64,000 nt of DNA from Amphirosellinia nigrospora (lineage: Eukaryota; Ascomycota; Sordariomycetes; Xylariales; Xylariaceae). Positions 14,266 through 29,435 of this stretch are shown here, in pieces (position 1 is the first letter of the stretch; the number at the start of each line of letters is the position of its first letter). Location: the NCBI GenBank assembly GCA_004123355.1, contig SCHM01000002.1, forward strand, positions 1,674,001-1,738,000, read 5' to 3'. The notes under the pieces were generated by a model. That model was not told the origin of the DNA and did not search any database. It saw only the letters and a list, made by a program, of their open reading frames with translations. The position numbers were made by a program, and so were the translations under genes.

Positions 14266-17200
14266 ATTAATTTATTTATTATTTTTAGCTTTAAATATAT
14301 TTAAGTTAATAAACTTTTTTAGCAAAATTTTTAAATAAATAAGTTTATTTAAGTTATTTTATTATACTATTTTTTTATTTTTTATTAATTATATTTAATT
14401 ATAATTTATAGTTATTTATAAATATTTATAATATTATAGTTATTATAATTAAATAGCTAATTATATTATATATATATTAAATTTTTAAAAGTTAAATTAA
14501 AAGTTTATTAGCTATTTAATATATTTACTATAAAAAATAATTTTATATAAATAATTAAAATAAAAATTTTTATAGTAATTAAAGGTTTTATTAATATAAG
14601 TTTAATTATATATAAAAAAATAGTATTTATATAAAAATCGATTTTTTTATTATTTTTAGCTATTATAACTAATTATAAAATTAATTACTAAAATATTAAT
14701 ATTATTATTTTAGCTATTAGCTAGATTATTTATTAAGCTATATTATAATTTAACCTTTATTTTAAACGTAATAAATATATAAAAAAGTTTTATTTTTTTT
14801 TTTAAATAGTATATTTAGGTCGAAGTTTTTAATAAATAAGTTAATTTTGCTATTAAAATTTAAAAGTATTATAATAAAAAGTATTTTTTTTAATACTAAT
14901 TTTTATAATAAATAAAAAATTTAACTTTAATATATTATAAATATAAAAGTTTTTAATTAAAAAAGCTATATATAATGCTTATAAAATAAAAAAATATTTT
15001 ATTTTTAATAAAAAGTTATATATTAATTATATATAAATATTATAAAAGTTTTAATTAAAAGTTTAAAATAAAGTTTAAATTAAATAATAAATAATTATAG
15101 TATTAAAAAAGCTATATAGATTTAAGTTTTTTTTTTTCGAAAAAAAATTTATAACTTTTTTATATTTAAAATTTTTTTTTTTTTATAGCTTTATTAATTT
15201 TTATAAAACTAAAAAAAAAACTTATATAGCTAGTAAAATAAATATTTTAGTATTTAAGTTTAGCTTTAATATTTATTTAAAACTTATAATAATTTTATAT
15301 AATTATTTTAGTTTTATAAAATAATATTTAATAAGCTTTATATAAAACTTTATAATATTATATTATACTAGTTAAAATCTATATAATATAAAAAGCTTTA
15401 TATAATAGTTATGCCGGGTAAAAAAATTATTTAAATAAAATGTTTATATTTAAAAAATAATAATAAATATTATATAAAAATTATAATAAGCAGTTTATAT
15501 TAAATTGTTTAAAAAGGCGTAAATATTAGCTATTATTAATTTTTATTTTTTAACTTATTTATATTTAAAAAAAAATTAATAAAAAATAAAAAAGCGGTCG
15601 ACCTAAGATTTATTATATTATTAGCGCAAACAAGTAAAATATATTAGTTTTTAAAAATAATTAGTTATATTTTCGGGCTATAAAATAAAATAAAATAATA
15701 TAAAAATTTAATAAAAATAATTTTATTTTAATAAAGCTACTATAATATTAAATTAATTAAATAGGTTATATTTATAATAATTTTTAATATAATATAACTA
15801 TATATTTTTTAAAAAGTTTTATAAAAAGTTAGTTTATTAGCTAATTTATAGCGTTAAATAAAATAATAATAATAATAAATAATTATTTTAGCTTAGTATA
15901 TTTTTAGTTAAATATATTTATTAAATTTTGCTAATAAATAAATATTTAAAGCTAATTTTTAAAAAAAATATAAAATTTATATATAAATAAAAATAAAGGT
16001 TATATTTATAATTAATATTATTTTATAATTTATAAATTAACTAATAATTTATATATATTTTGTTTATATAATTAAAACTATTTATATATTTAATAAAATA
16101 ACTTAAGTTATATTTATAATTTTGTTTTTTTTTAAAACTTTTAATTAAATTATTTTATTATTATTTAGCTATAATTATATTTAGCAATTTAAATATAAGT
16201 AATAATTTTAATAGCGCGCCGGCCGATATTATATAGGTTAAAAATAAAAAAATTAATAGCGATTAAATATATATAAAAAAGTTAAAGCCCGAGCAATATT
16301 TTATAATTGTTTTAAAATAGTTTATTATTTTTATTATAATTTAAAACGGATATAATTAAGATTTAAGTTTTTAGAAAAAAATTTATTATAAAAATAAACG
16401 TTATTATAATTATATATTATAGCTATAACTTTATTTTTATTAAATCCGGATATTTTAAAAGTTTTAGTTATTATTTTAAGCTTAAACATAATTTTAATAA
16501 AAAAAAAGCGAAAAATATATATAAACTTAAAACAAATTAAAAATATTTACTAGTTTATAATAATTTATATAAAAATAATTTTATTAGATTTTTATTATAA
16601 AAGTAAAATTTATACGCGCTAACGTAAAACAAAAAGTAATAGTAAATTTTAAGTTTTTAAATATAGCGCGCTATATAATTATAATAAAAACCCTTGCTAT
16701 TATAAAACGTTATTATTTTTTAGGACTTTAATTTTAAAATATTAGTATAAAAAGCTTTTAATAAAAAATACTAGATTATTTATAGCTTTTAATAAAAGTT
16801 TTAAGTTAAAAAAGCTTAATAATATAATAGCTATAAAAATAAATTAAAATATAACGGATTTATTTTTAATATTAAATAATATTAATTTTATTATTATAAA
16901 CGATTTAAACTTTATTTAGTTAAAAAAAGCAGTAAAAATAAAAAAGAAAGCTATTAAAATTAAGCGTAATATATATATTATAATAAATAACTAAATAAAA
17001 CTAATATTTTTATAATATAAATTTTATTAAGTTTTAATTTAGTAATTTATTATATAAAATAATAATATTTATTTAAAAAGCTTTTTAAAACGTTAGCTAA
17101 TAAATTAATATGTTATTTTAGTTAAATTTTTTATTAATTTTATTTTTTTTAATTATTTTATAGTATATATAATAACGTAGCTAAAAAAAAAACATATTTT

Positions 17201-20200
17201 ATTTATAATAACTAATAAACTTTATACAAATTATAATTAAACTAAAAATTATAATTAAAATAGTTAATATTTAAAATTTAAGCGTTAATATAATAACGCC
17301 GCTATATATACTCCGTTATTTAATTATTATAGTAATAAATAGTAATAAAAAAATTAAGCTTTTTTTTTTTTATTTACGACAAAAAAAATAAACTAATTAA
17401 AGGTTATATTCGGCTAATAAATCGTAAATATTTTTTATTATATAACGTTTTTATTTAATATTTATAATATTAATTAAAACTTAATTTTTTAAATAATATT
17501 AAGCTAATTTAATAAGTTTTTATATATTTTTTATTTTTTATAATTTATATAATTATATAAATTTAAATATAAACTAAAATATATTTATAATATATATTAA
17601 TATAAAAAATAAAATAATTAAAAATTTATATAAACTTATAAATTATAAATATAAGATTTATAAAATTTATAACTAGAAAAAAATTAAATATAAAAAAATA
17701 AAACTTTAAATATTATTATATTAAACTTAATATTAATAAGCTTAATTATTATTTATAATCGCTAACGATTTTAATTATTTAATAAGCTATTAAAAACTAT
17801 TATAATAAAATTAAAAATAATATAAAAAAATTTTTTTTTAAAAAATATTTATTTATATTAAAATAATATTAAAAAAACTTATAAATATTTAAATATAATT
17901 TAATATAATAAAAGCTTTATAATATAAAATAAAAGTTTAATAAAAAATTTAAAATAATTTAAAGCTTTAAAAAACGTTTTTATTTTTATAAAAATAATAA
18001 ATAATTTAAGCTTATATATATAGCTAAATAAAATATTTTAATATTTTTAAAAGCTTTTTATATAAATATAATAAAACGTTTTTATATACGAAAATAAAAA
18101 CTTTAAACGTAAATTTTTAATAATAATGTTTATTTTTAAACAAAAAAAGCTATTTAATATTTTTATTATATTTTACTAAATAAGCCCGGATTTTTTAAAA
18201 TTATAGCTATTTTATAAAATAAAAATAATAAAGCTGTTTTAAAATATAATATATATTATATATTTAGTTAAATAATTTATTTTATTTTTTATTTAAGCTA
18301 TTATTATTTAAACGCGCTTTTTTTAAATTAAGCTATTTAAATAAGCGATAATATTAATAATATTAAATAATTAAAAAGCTTTTTAGTTTAATTATAGCTA
18401 TTTTTGCTTAATAGTTTAAATAAAACTATATAAAAGTTTAAAAAGGGTTAAAAATTATATAAATATAAATATAAATTCTAATAAAATTAAATCAGCGGTT
18501 TAAAAACTATTATAATTTTTTTAAATTAAAGTATAATTTTTTTTTATTAATAGTATTTATATTAAAATTATATATTAATATAATTTAAAATTATAGCGCT
18601 ATAAATTTTAGTTTTATTAAAAATATACGCTAAATATAAATTATATAAAAAGTTAATTGCTAGTTTTTTTAAAATATATAATAAACTTAGCTATTTATAT
18701 AAAAGTTTATATTTTATTAATTAATAAAATAATATTTATAAGTTAATAATATAAAGTTTTAGCGAATATATTATTTTTATTTATAAACCGGTAATAATAA
18801 ATAGCTTAAAAACTAGTTATATTTATTATAATTAACGGCGAAAATAAATAAAACTAAACTATTTAATTATTATTATTATTATTATTATTAAGGCGTTTTA
18901 TAAATAAATTATAATATTTATAAACGTTTTTTTTTTTTTTTTAAAAACTTTACCCGGTTTTTTAGATTTAATATATTTAATATATAATTAATTAACTAGA
19001 AATAAATTTTATATTTTATTATTTTTTAAAAATAAAAGTTTTTAATATATATAATTATATATAATATATATTACGTTTTTTTTATTTTATTTATTTTTTT
19101 TCTAAAGTTTACGCTTGTTATAATAGCTATAAAGTTAAATATTATATAGATTTTTAACTTTTAGCTATAGTTTGTTTATTTATACTATTTTAGGTTATAT
19201 TAGCTATATAAGCTAACAAAAGTCCGTTAAAGTAGCCCGAAATCTATATATATATAAGCTAGTTAAGTTTTAAGCTTTTTAAAAAAAGATTTAAAAAATA
19301 AAAGGTTTTTAACGCTAAAACTAATTATTAGATTTAAAAAAAAAGCTATTTTTAAGCTTTTAAATAAAGCTTTATAATAAATATAATAATAAAAAACAAC
19401 TAAATATAAGATTTTTATTATTATATAATTATTTTAATATTTTTAATTATAATTAAAGCTTGTTTTAAAAAAGCTATAAGTTTTAATGTTTTGTTTATTA
19501 TTTTAATAAAAAGTTTAATATTAATATTTTTATATTTTAGCTATTTTTATTATATAAAAAAGTAAAATTATTTTTATTATTTATTGCTTAAATTTATTAA
19601 ATATTTTATTATATTCGATTAATATAATAATAAACTTAAAAACTTTAAAAATAATATTTTTTAAATAATTTAATTTAGCTAAATATATATATTTTTAGTT
19701 AAAATAAAACTATTTAAAATAAAAAAAAATCTAATTATTAGTTTTATAAATATATATAATATAATATATTATTATTATAAATTAAATCTAACTTTTTATT
19801 AAAAAAAATTTATAATTTTATATTTTTTTAGATAAAAAATAATAAATAAAGCTTAAAAAATAAAAAGTTTAGTTAAATTTTTTATTTTTTAGAAATTTTT
19901 ATTAGCTTAGTAAAGCTTATATAAATAAACTTATTATTTTATTTTAAATAATAAAATAAAAATATTAAAATATAATAAAAATTAATATTTTATATTAATA
20001 TATTTTAAGCTTTTAATTATATTATATTAAAATAAAAAAGCTAATAAAAAAAATATAAAACTAATTATAAGTTTAAACTTATTAGCGAAAAAACTATTAA
20101 TAAGTAATAACGTAAATATATTTTTAAATATATTTATAAAACTAAATTTAAAATATATAGTAAATAATAGTTAAAATAAGCTATTTTTAAAGCTAAAAAC

Positions 20201-22734
20201 TAATAATTTTAATATTTTTTATTTATATAAATAGCGTTTATTTAAAATTTAAAAATTTTATTTATATTTTTTATCTAAAAAATATTAATTTTATAAAAAC
20301 GTTTTTAATTTAATTTTAATATTTAAAATTTAAATAAAATAGCTATTTTATTATTAAAAATAATAATATTATATATAGAATTTATAGCTTAAAATAAAGC
20401 TATATATAGCTTATTAAAACGTTATAGTATAATATTATAAAAAATAATTTATTAATTAAAAAGTTTTTATTTAAATGTTTTTATAAAAAAGATTTTATAA
20501 AAAGTTTATAAATAAAATATATAATTTAAAATATAGTTTTAAAACTTTTAAGCTTTATAAAGAAAAATAGCTAAAAATACTTTTAAAGTAATATTTAACT
20601 TTTAAAAAAAAAGCTTTAATTTTTATTATAATAAAAGCTTTAAAAAAAATAAAATATTTAAAAACTATAAATAAGTTAAGCTATATTTAAGCTTTAATAA
20701 ATAAGCAAAATATTAATAAATAAATATTATTTATTAATAAGTTTAATATATTAATAAATAACTTTAAGTATTTAAAATAAAAATAATTGTTTAGTTATTT
20801 TTTATAAATTAATTTTATAAAACTATTTAGTAATAATAAAAGTTAGCAAAAAAAAATATCGGTTAATAAATAAAAAAGTTATTAATTTTTATTTTATATT
20901 TAAATATTAAAAGTTTCGTTTATATTAATATATAAAAATATTAAATAATAATATTATTATTAATTATAACGCTTAATAAATAAAATAATATAAAAATAAA
21001 AAATAAAATAAATAATATTATTATATTTTATTTAGATATTAAATATTTATTAATTTAATTAATATTATAAATTATAAAATAGTATAAATAATAATATAAC
21101 GTATAAAAGTATATAAAAATAAAAATAATATTTATTTATTTTTATTACGTTAGCTAAAAAAAATAATATATAACGTTATAGTTTAAATATAATAAAGCTA
21201 TTTAAATAAAAAAAAGATTTTTAGCGGAAAAAATTTTAATATAATAATAAAAAGATTTTAAAGTTTATATAAAGCGAGAATATGTTTTATATAATATTAT
21301 TTAGTTTTAAATATTTATATATTTAGTTTTTAAAGCTAATTTATTTTAGAAAGTATTTTTTATTATAAATTGTTTTTTATTTAGTATTAATAAATAATTA
21401 TTTATTTAAAAATAAATAATTTTTAATATTAATTATTATATAAAAATAAAAATAATAATTAGCGGGAGATTTTATTACCGATTAAAGCTTTAAATATATT
21501 AAATAAAATAAAAAATCGATAATTATTAAGCTTTATAGCTAATTAATATAAAAAAGAATAGCTATATTTTTTATGCCGATTTATATAGTTTTAAATAATA
21601 TTTTAATATTTTATTTAATAAAGCTAAAATATTAAAGGTTATAATTATAAATATATTTAATTTTATTAAAAAAAAAATATTTAAAAAATAAACGTTTAAA
21701 GTTTATAATTTTATTATAAAAAAAAACTATTAAAAAAAAGGTTATTATAGCTTATTTAAGTTATAATAAGTTTATTATTAATAGTTTTTAATATAGCTAA
21801 ATAAAGCCGGGCAATTTAAAATAAACGAAAATTTGCTATAAATAGTTTTATTATTAATAGTATATTTAGATTTAAGTTCGAATATATAATTTGCTATTTA
21901 TTTAGGATTTTTATTAATATTATATATAAATAAGTTAATATATATAGCTTTAGTTATTTATTATTTATGCTTTAAGTAATTTATATATTTTTACTAATTT
22001 AAAATAGGTAATAAAAGATTAAAAAGTTTATATTTAAATATATAATTTTTCCGATTTAAATAATATTATATATATATATATTATTTTTTAAATTTATATC
22101 GATTAAAATTAAAGTTAGTATATATAGTTTTTTTTAAAAAGCTTATATAAAAAAAAAGTTATATTAAATATCGATTTTAATTTAGCGATATAATCGTTTA
22201 TAGTTAAAAATAAAAGGTTCGCTTAATTTAAAAAATATAATAAAGTTTATTTTAAAATTACGCTAGTAAAAAATAATAAAAAAAATAAATAGCTAGCTTA
22301 AAAAGTTAAAGTTAAAAAAAAATAAAAAATATTTAATATATATAAGTTATTTATATTATTAAATATATTTATTTAAAAAAAGTTTTATATAATTTATAGT
22401 TAAATTTAAATAAACTAGCGGCGAACTATATATATAATATATTTATTATTATTATATTTAATATTTTTTAATTATATAATAATTTATACGTATAATATTA
22501 TTAGCTTATATTATTAAAGCTTTAAGCTAAAATTATTTTTTATATAAAACTAATTGCTAATTTTTATAAACTAAAATATAAGAATTTTTTTTAAACTTAA
22601 ATATTACTTAGCAAACAGAAATTTAAAAATACGATTTAATTTTTATAAAAAAAGTATAGGTTTTTTTTAAAGCTTTATTAAAGCTATTATTATTTTTAAC
22701 GATAAAAATAGCAAAAATTACTAATTATTGCAGT
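14266..22734. other. RIP-degraded DNA, no gene seen
   Basis: About 8.5 kb of AT-rich sequence with closed frames. A short ATT microsatellite lies near 18,870-18,890. I found no terminal repeats I could pair up. Confidence 0.5.
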
Positions 22735-23120
22735 ATTCTACGTAGGACTAAAAGTAAGCAAAAAAAAATCGGAAATAATAGGGCTTTCCTTATAGCGGCC
22801 TTAAAAAGCGCACAGCTATATTAAAATAAAAAATAAACTTATTATTATAAGTAGCAAGCAATAATTATTAGATTTTAATTAAGCTAAAATATATATATTA
22901 GCTAGTATAAGTACTTATAAATAATTAGACAATAAATATATTAAATAAAGATTAAAGACTAAGTAGCTAATCTAGGATAAATCTAAAAAAAAGGAATCTA
23001 GCTAGGCAACTATAACCGAGAGGGTTTTATACTACGTGGTAAGGGCGTAGCCCTTATTTCCCCCGCACTACCACTACTACCACTTCCACACGCCATAACA
23101 GATTTAATTAGTCTATGGAT
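22735..23120. mobile_element. Less mutated island, possible solo LTR end
   Basis: Composition rises sharply, especially 22,990-23,100. The stretch ends in CCATAACA at 23,100, a common type of LTR terminus (...TAACA). It contains a hairpin, AAGGGC-GTA-GCCCTT, at 23,041-23,055, extendable by one pair. I could not identify a matching start or a convincing target duplication, so the solo-LTR reading is tentative. Confidence 0.35.
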
Positions 23121-23395
23121 ATTAGCTAGCTGCTTAAAGTAATTATTAAAAGTTTAAGGTTGTTTATATATTACGTTTAAAAATTGTTTATTTATTTTAT
23201 ATTATAATAAAGTTATAGTTTAATTATATAATAATATATAAAATATAAAGCTTAGGCTAGTTATTATATTAGCTAGAAATAAGTAGGATATTTAAATATT
23301 AGCTTTTAATAAAGATTTTTATTAATTTAAATTATATGTTTTTTATTTTTAGGCTACCCTTTAAGTATACAAGCGTAAAAAAATATAACCGCTAA

Positions 23396-23600
23396 GCTTT
23401 TTTGTTTTTTTTTTTTTTATCCTTTTTGTTCTTTTTTTTTCTTTTTTTTTTTGTTTTTTTATTTTCTTTTGTTTCTTTGTTTTTTTTGTCTTTTTTTTCG
23501 TCCTTTTTGTCTTTTTTGTCCTTTTTATCCTTTTCTTTGTTTTTTTGTTTTTTTTTTATTTTTTTTTTTAATTTTTTTAATTATTATTAATTTGTTTTTA
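23396..23600 (+). repeat. Pyrimidine-rich low-complexity tract
   Basis: About 200 bases of almost uninterrupted T with scattered C and G, in loose CTTTTTGTC-type units. It generates phenylalanine-rich frames that are compositional artefacts, not genes. It keeps TpG dinucleotides that RIP would normally remove. Confidence 0.8.
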
Positions 23601-26600
23601 AGCTTATTAAAAGCTATTAAGATTTTTATAGCAAGAGCTTTTATTTAGTTTTTTAAAATTGTTTTATTATTTTTATTTATTTTTTATATTTTTTAAAGTT
23701 ATTTATATAATTTTTATATTTTTATAAATAAATAATAAATATTTATAAAAACTATATTTATAATAGCTAAAACGTTATAAAATAGATTTTTTTTATGTTT
23801 ATTTTATTATAAGTTATTTATAATTTTAGTAATTTTTTTGTACGTTAATATACGATATATTCGGCAAAAAAAAAAGTTCGCCGAAAATAGTTTTAATTTT
23901 ATATTTTTAATATTAATTTAATATTATTAAGGATATAATATATAGCTATATTTTAAATATATTTACGTATAAATTATCGGTATTTTTTAAAAGTTTAAAA
24001 TTTTATTGCTTAGCAAATTATTTATTACGTTTTTTTATAATTATATTAAAAATATATAAAAAACGGTTTTAATTTATTCGTATATAAGTTTTGTTTTTTA
24101 GATCTAAAAATATTATTAATATTTAAAAAAAATAAAAAATATAATAATTTATTTCGTCCGTTATTATTCGGATTAAATCTATTAATTTATAAATTAGCTT
24201 AATAAAATTTATTTACGTTATTATAATAATTAAGATTTTTATAATATTATTTAGTATATTAAATATATTAAGCTTTTTTTAAAAAAAAGGTTTTTTTTGC
24301 TATTAAGCAAAATAGTACTATTTTATTATAGTTTAATTATTTTTAAAAATAGTATTTTTTTAGTAATAGTTTAAAACTTTAATAAAATTTTAAATATAAG
24401 CTTAAAGTTTAGTTTAAAATATAATTATTAATTAAAAATATTTAAAGCTTAACGTTAATATTAAAATATAATATAAAATATAATAATATAATTTGTTTTA
24501 AAAATAATATAATAATTTTATAATATATAATATAAGCTTTTTTAAACTATTTTAATATATTTTTTAATATAAGCTTAATAAATATTATTTATAAAAACGT
24601 AGCTAAATTATACTTATTATATTTTTTTTTGCTTAATAATATTAATAATAATAATATAAAAAATTATATTAAAAAACTTTTATTTTTATATTTTAAGTAT
24701 TTTAATAATTTATTATAAAAGTTTTATATAATTATAATGTTTAAATTAATATTTTATAAATATATTAAATGTTATTTTGTTTTTTTATTAAAATTTTATA
24801 CTTTTTAACGTATAAAAATTTTTTTTTTATAAAGTTTATAGCTAAAGCTTTTATATTTTTAATATAGTTTTATTATTTTTTTATAAATAATAAAAATACT
24901 ATTTAGTATTTTTATATATTTTAAAGTAAAGTTTTTAGCATATTAAGCTTATTTTATAAAATTAAAATTATATTATTTAAGTTTAATTATAATAGTAAAC
25001 AATTAAAAATAATTTAAACAAAAGGTTTTTTTTAATAAAAGTAGTAAGATTTTTTAATTCGTTTATTTATATATAATTATTTATTATAATTAAACGTATT
25101 TTTATATAAAAAAAATGCAATAAAAGTTTTTAATTTATATATATAGCTATATTATTATAAATAATATTTCGAGCTTTTAGTAAAGTTTTTATATTAATTT
25201 TTATAAATATATTATATTTATTTATTTTAAATATATAAAAAATAGTTGTTAAATTTTAGCTAAATATTTTAATAAATATTAAATAGTTTTTTTGTTTTTT
25301 ATTTTATATTTTTTTTATTTTATACTAATATTTACTACTATAATAAAAATTAGTTATAATATAAAAAGCTATTATTTATATAAAGATTTTATTAATGTTT
25401 GTTTTTTTGCTCGCGGAGTTTTTTCTATTTATAAAAAATATTTATTTAAATTAATAAAATAATAGTTTTTTTAAAAGATTTTTTTTTTAACTAATATTAT
25501 TTTATAATTATTTAATAAACTAATATTTATATAATTTTAATTTTTATATTAATAGCTATTAAATTTATTATAAAAGCTATTATATTTTATATTTTATTAA
25601 TATTAAATTATTTTAATAATGTTTTTATATAGGAATTTTTATAAAGGTTTAAATATTAAGTTTTTATTATTAAATAATTTTTATTTCCGAAATTTAGTAT
25701 ATTTTAAAGTTTTAATAACTTTTATAATTTTAATTATTAATAAAATAAAAATATATATTAAATTATTTTTAATAAAAAAATCGTATATAATTTATTATTA
25801 AAAGTAATTATATATTAACGGTTTTTTTATACTTTAAAAAGCTTTTTTTTTAGTTTAAAGTTAAAAAGTTAAATTAAGTTTAATATAATATTATATAAAA
25901 CGTTAAATTTAATTAAACAAATAATATTTATTTGTTTAATATTAGTTTATTTTATTTAAAATATTTATATAATATTATAGTTTTTATATTTAAGCTTTTA
26001 AAACTAATAATAATAAGCTATATAAATATTATTATTATATTAAGCTTAAATATTTAAGCTTATTATAGTTTTTTACTTAAAAACGTTATTAAAATAAAAA
26101 TAAATAAGATTTTTTAATAATATTATATTTATTAAAATAGGTTATTTTATAAAATCGGTTAAAAAATATTTATAACTATTAGTTATATATTTAAGCTTAT
26201 TAAATAATATATCGTTTAGTTTTTTTCGATAATAAATAGCAATATTTTATTTAAGCTATAGCTTATTTATTAAAGCATATTATATTAGCTTTAAGCTTAA
26301 AATTATAAATAATTAAGCTATTATTAAGTTTTATTTAAAAAAAAACTTTTATAAAGTTTATTTAAGTAGTTTTTAAACTAGCTTTTAAATAAGATTTTTT
26401 AAAAAAAAACTAGTTTATATAATAACTTTATAAATAGGTTTTAAAACTATAATAATTTTTTACCGAGGCTTTAAAATATTAACTTATAAAATATATTATA
26501 TAACTATTAAAATATAATTTTAATTTATTATAAATTATAGATTTTTTTTATTAAATATAATTAATAAGTTTTTATTATATTTATATATAAAAATTATTTA

Positions 26601-28320
26601 GTTTATAATTAAAAATGCCGAATTAAGTTTAGTTTAGCTTTTAAATAGCTATTATATTATAAAACGTAAATAAATTACTAATAAAAAAAATAAAACTATT
26701 TAAATAATTTATAATAAATATTATAAAATTTTTAGGTTATTATTAAAACTTTTTAATTTTTTTATAGTAGCTAAATAGTTTTTAAAATAAAATATAAATT
26801 GAAAGACTTTTACTAAGTATAATTTTATAACGGTTTAAGTATGCTTAAGATAAATTTATAGTAATAATTAAAAGTATAATTAATATAACTAATATTAATA
26901 AAGGTTTTTATGTTATTATTTTAACTTAGTTATTAAAACTTAATACTAAAAAAAAACGCAAACTTAATAATAATTTTTATAAAGTTTTTGCTAATAAATT
27001 AGCTATTAAAAAATAAAAAAATCGATATAATAAAAAAAAAAATATTTTATTTTGTCCGATTTTATAAATATATAACTTTAGTTCGTTAAAAAGCTTAAAT
27101 AAAGCTTTTATTTTTATATTTTAAAAGTTTCGGAAATTAAAATATAAAGCTAAGTTTAAATGTTTAAACTTTTAGTAGTTTAAAATAAAAAATGCTTTTA
27201 ATTTAAATAAAAACGTTTTTTTTTTTTGCTTTTTTTTTTTACTAACGTAAAAACTTATAATAAAAAACGTTATTTTTAGCTTTATTTTTTATATAATATA
27301 TTTAGCGTAAATATTAATTACTATATTATTTAAAAAAGCTATTTTAGATTTATAGTTTAAAATAGTTCGATTTATAATAAACTATAAAACGTTAATATTT
27401 TAAGCTTTTTTAAATAGTTTTTTTATAATAAGGTTATTAAGGCTTATTAAATAGGCTGCTAAATAATATAACGCGCGAAAAATATGCTTATTTAAGGTTT
27501 AAAAAAACTAATATAACTAATAAGCTTTAAAAATTAGGTTTAATAAAATATTTCGGATAAATAATTTAATAATAATTTAAACTATTAGTACGGCTAAAAA
27601 TAAAACCGCTATATTTTAATTATATTTTTAAAAACTAAAATTTTTTTAATTTTTTTAGCTTATATAATTTTATGCTACTTTTAAAATAGTTGCTTAATTT
27701 AGCTTTATAAATTATTTTTTAAGCTATAATATTATCTAAACAAAATAAAAAATAATAAATATATTATTAAAAGCTAGTTTTAAACTATTATTTATTTAAG
27801 TTAATAATAAAATAGTACGGATTTTAACGAAAAAACTTTTTAAATTTTACGAATAGCTTAATTTATTTTGCTATAGTTCTATTAAATATATTTGCGCTAA
27901 AAAATAAAAAAAGCTATTTATAACTAAGGACGTAGTTAAAGCTTAATAAATAATTAATTAATTTTTAAACTTTTTTATTATAATATAGAACTATATATTA
28001 TATTATAATATTATAAAAGTAAAACGTTATTAAATCGAGCTTTTAATTATTTATAGTTAATTATATATATTAAGCTTATAATATTTTAAGTTTAAAAAGG
28101 TTATAGCTATATATATATAAAAGTTTATTAATAACTAAATATTTTAATAGATTTAAAGTAAGTAATTATTTAAATATAAAATATAATTAAACGTTAAATA
28201 TTATTTTAGGTTATTTATATTTTTATTTTTTTATATGTAATAAATAATTATTAGTAGAAATTTATTTATTTATTATTTTTATTTTATTATTTTAAACTGC
28301 TTGCTAAACTTCTTTTAATT
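23601..28320. other. RIP-degraded DNA, no gene seen
   Basis: AT-rich sequence without pairable repeats. A 60-codon frame at 25,619-25,801 is composed of AT-rich codons only (Phe, Leu, Ile, Lys, Asn, Tyr) and is taken as chance. Confidence 0.5.
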
Positions 28321-28560
28321 TAAAAGAGTAAAAATTTATAAAATAAAGTCCCTCTAAATTATATTTTATGCCCGTTATTTATTAATATAGATATAAATAG
28401 CTTAAACATATTAATGTTATAATAGTTACTTTATTAACCTATGCCTATAACCTTAAAAGGTTAGCTATATTTTAAAGTGGGATACCTAGGGCTCCGTACG
28501 TATATATGCTACTTTTAAAAGCGTATAACCTTATTATTATAATAATAAAATACTATTTTG
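28321..28560. other. Mildly AT-rich island inside the repeat block
   Basis: Composition is more normal here, notably 28,430-28,530, which includes CCTAGGGCTCCGTACG. I see no frame, terminal repeat or RNA gene. It is probably a less mutated transposon remnant. Confidence 0.35.
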
Positions 28561-29427
28561 TATACTTAGTAAAGCTTTTATAAAAAAAGAACGTTTAAAT
28601 TTACGTAATTTTTCGAAGCTATAAATAATTATTATAATTATTGCCTTAAAGCATTTAAACTATATAAAACTTAATAATATTTTTTTATTCCGGCTATATT
28701 TTAAAAGGCTAAAATAAATAAATTAAAAAAAAATAAAAAAAAAAAATAAAAAAATAAAAAAAAAATATTTAAAAAAAAATACTAATTATTAATACTTTTT
28801 ATATTATAAAAAGAACTAGCATCTAGTTAAATATAATAATAATACAGTTAATAATAAATAATATATAAAACTAAAACTTAAAAAAAAAAAAGTTTAAAGT
28901 AAAAAATAAGCAAAAGTAATATATATATATAAGCTAATATTGCAGCTTAGTAGAACTTAATATTTAAAGAACAAAAAAGAAAAAACGTAAAAAAACGTGC
29001 TTACTTTCGACTATTTTTGGCTATTTTATTTTTATGCTTCCTTTTCTAGAAAGGGAGGAAAAAAATGAAAAATCAACATAATTTCACTCAGTCGTAGCAA
29101 TGTAGGTAGATATTCAATATACGAGACACCAGCGAAGGTGTGGTAGACCTCAAGGCTTCCACGTCAGCCCACGGTCGCCGACCAACTTATTGTCTACCTA
29201 GGCCTACGCGTTTTCACGTCTGGCATCAGCTCTTACTCTCGAGAACGCACCAATAGAAAGTAATCTGTTGCTCAAGAGTTAGTGCCAGTGGCTCAGGGCT
29301 GCGGTGCAACTGACTGCTCAACCATGTGAAGCCTACATTGCGGTGAAATAGATTGGATTTGATCACCTCATAGGAGGCTGCCGTGATTATTTAAAATCAT
29401 GAGGCGTAGGACACGACAGTAGAAATG
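28561..29427. other. Transition from repeat block to unique DNA
   Basis: AT-rich sequence ends near 29,050 after poly-A and poly-T stretches. From about 29,080 the composition is ordinary. The distal part, 29,080-29,427, is the upstream region of the secreted-protein gene. Confidence 0.7.
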
Positions 29428-29435
29428 TATATAAA
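29428..29435 (+). promoter_or_regulatory. TATA box of the small secreted protein gene
   Basis: TATATAAA lies 146 bases upstream of the ATG at 29,582. It is followed by a C/A/T-rich leader typical of highly expressed fungal secreted-protein genes. Confidence 0.6.

Larger units (their letters stand above)
1..29050. repeat. AT-rich RIP-mutated repeat block
   Basis: This stretch is overwhelmingly A and T. The few remaining C residues are mostly followed by T or G (AGCT, GCTT, ACGT), while CpA and its complement TpG are rare. That is the dinucleotide pattern left by repeat-induced point mutation, which converts CpA to TpA on both strands of duplicated DNA in ascomycetes. Reading frames are closed nearly everywhere; the only frames above 60 codons are low-complexity. 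Recognisable sub-structures are listed separately. The block runs off the left edge, so it could be part of a larger AT isochore, a subtelomere or a regional centromere; the window does not decide this. The right boundary is sharp, within about 50 bases of 29,050. Confidence 0.9.

Noticed and set aside
23402-23648. Phe-rich open frames
   Set aside because: They are produced by the pyrimidine tract and have no protein-like composition.
25619-25801. 60-codon frame in the RIP block
   Set aside because: It has only AT-rich codons, no homology and no initiation context; expected by chance.
1-29050. Regional centromere
   Set aside because: RIP-rich AT DNA fits, but so do an AT isochore or a subtelomere; only CENP-A mapping or chromosome position could decide.
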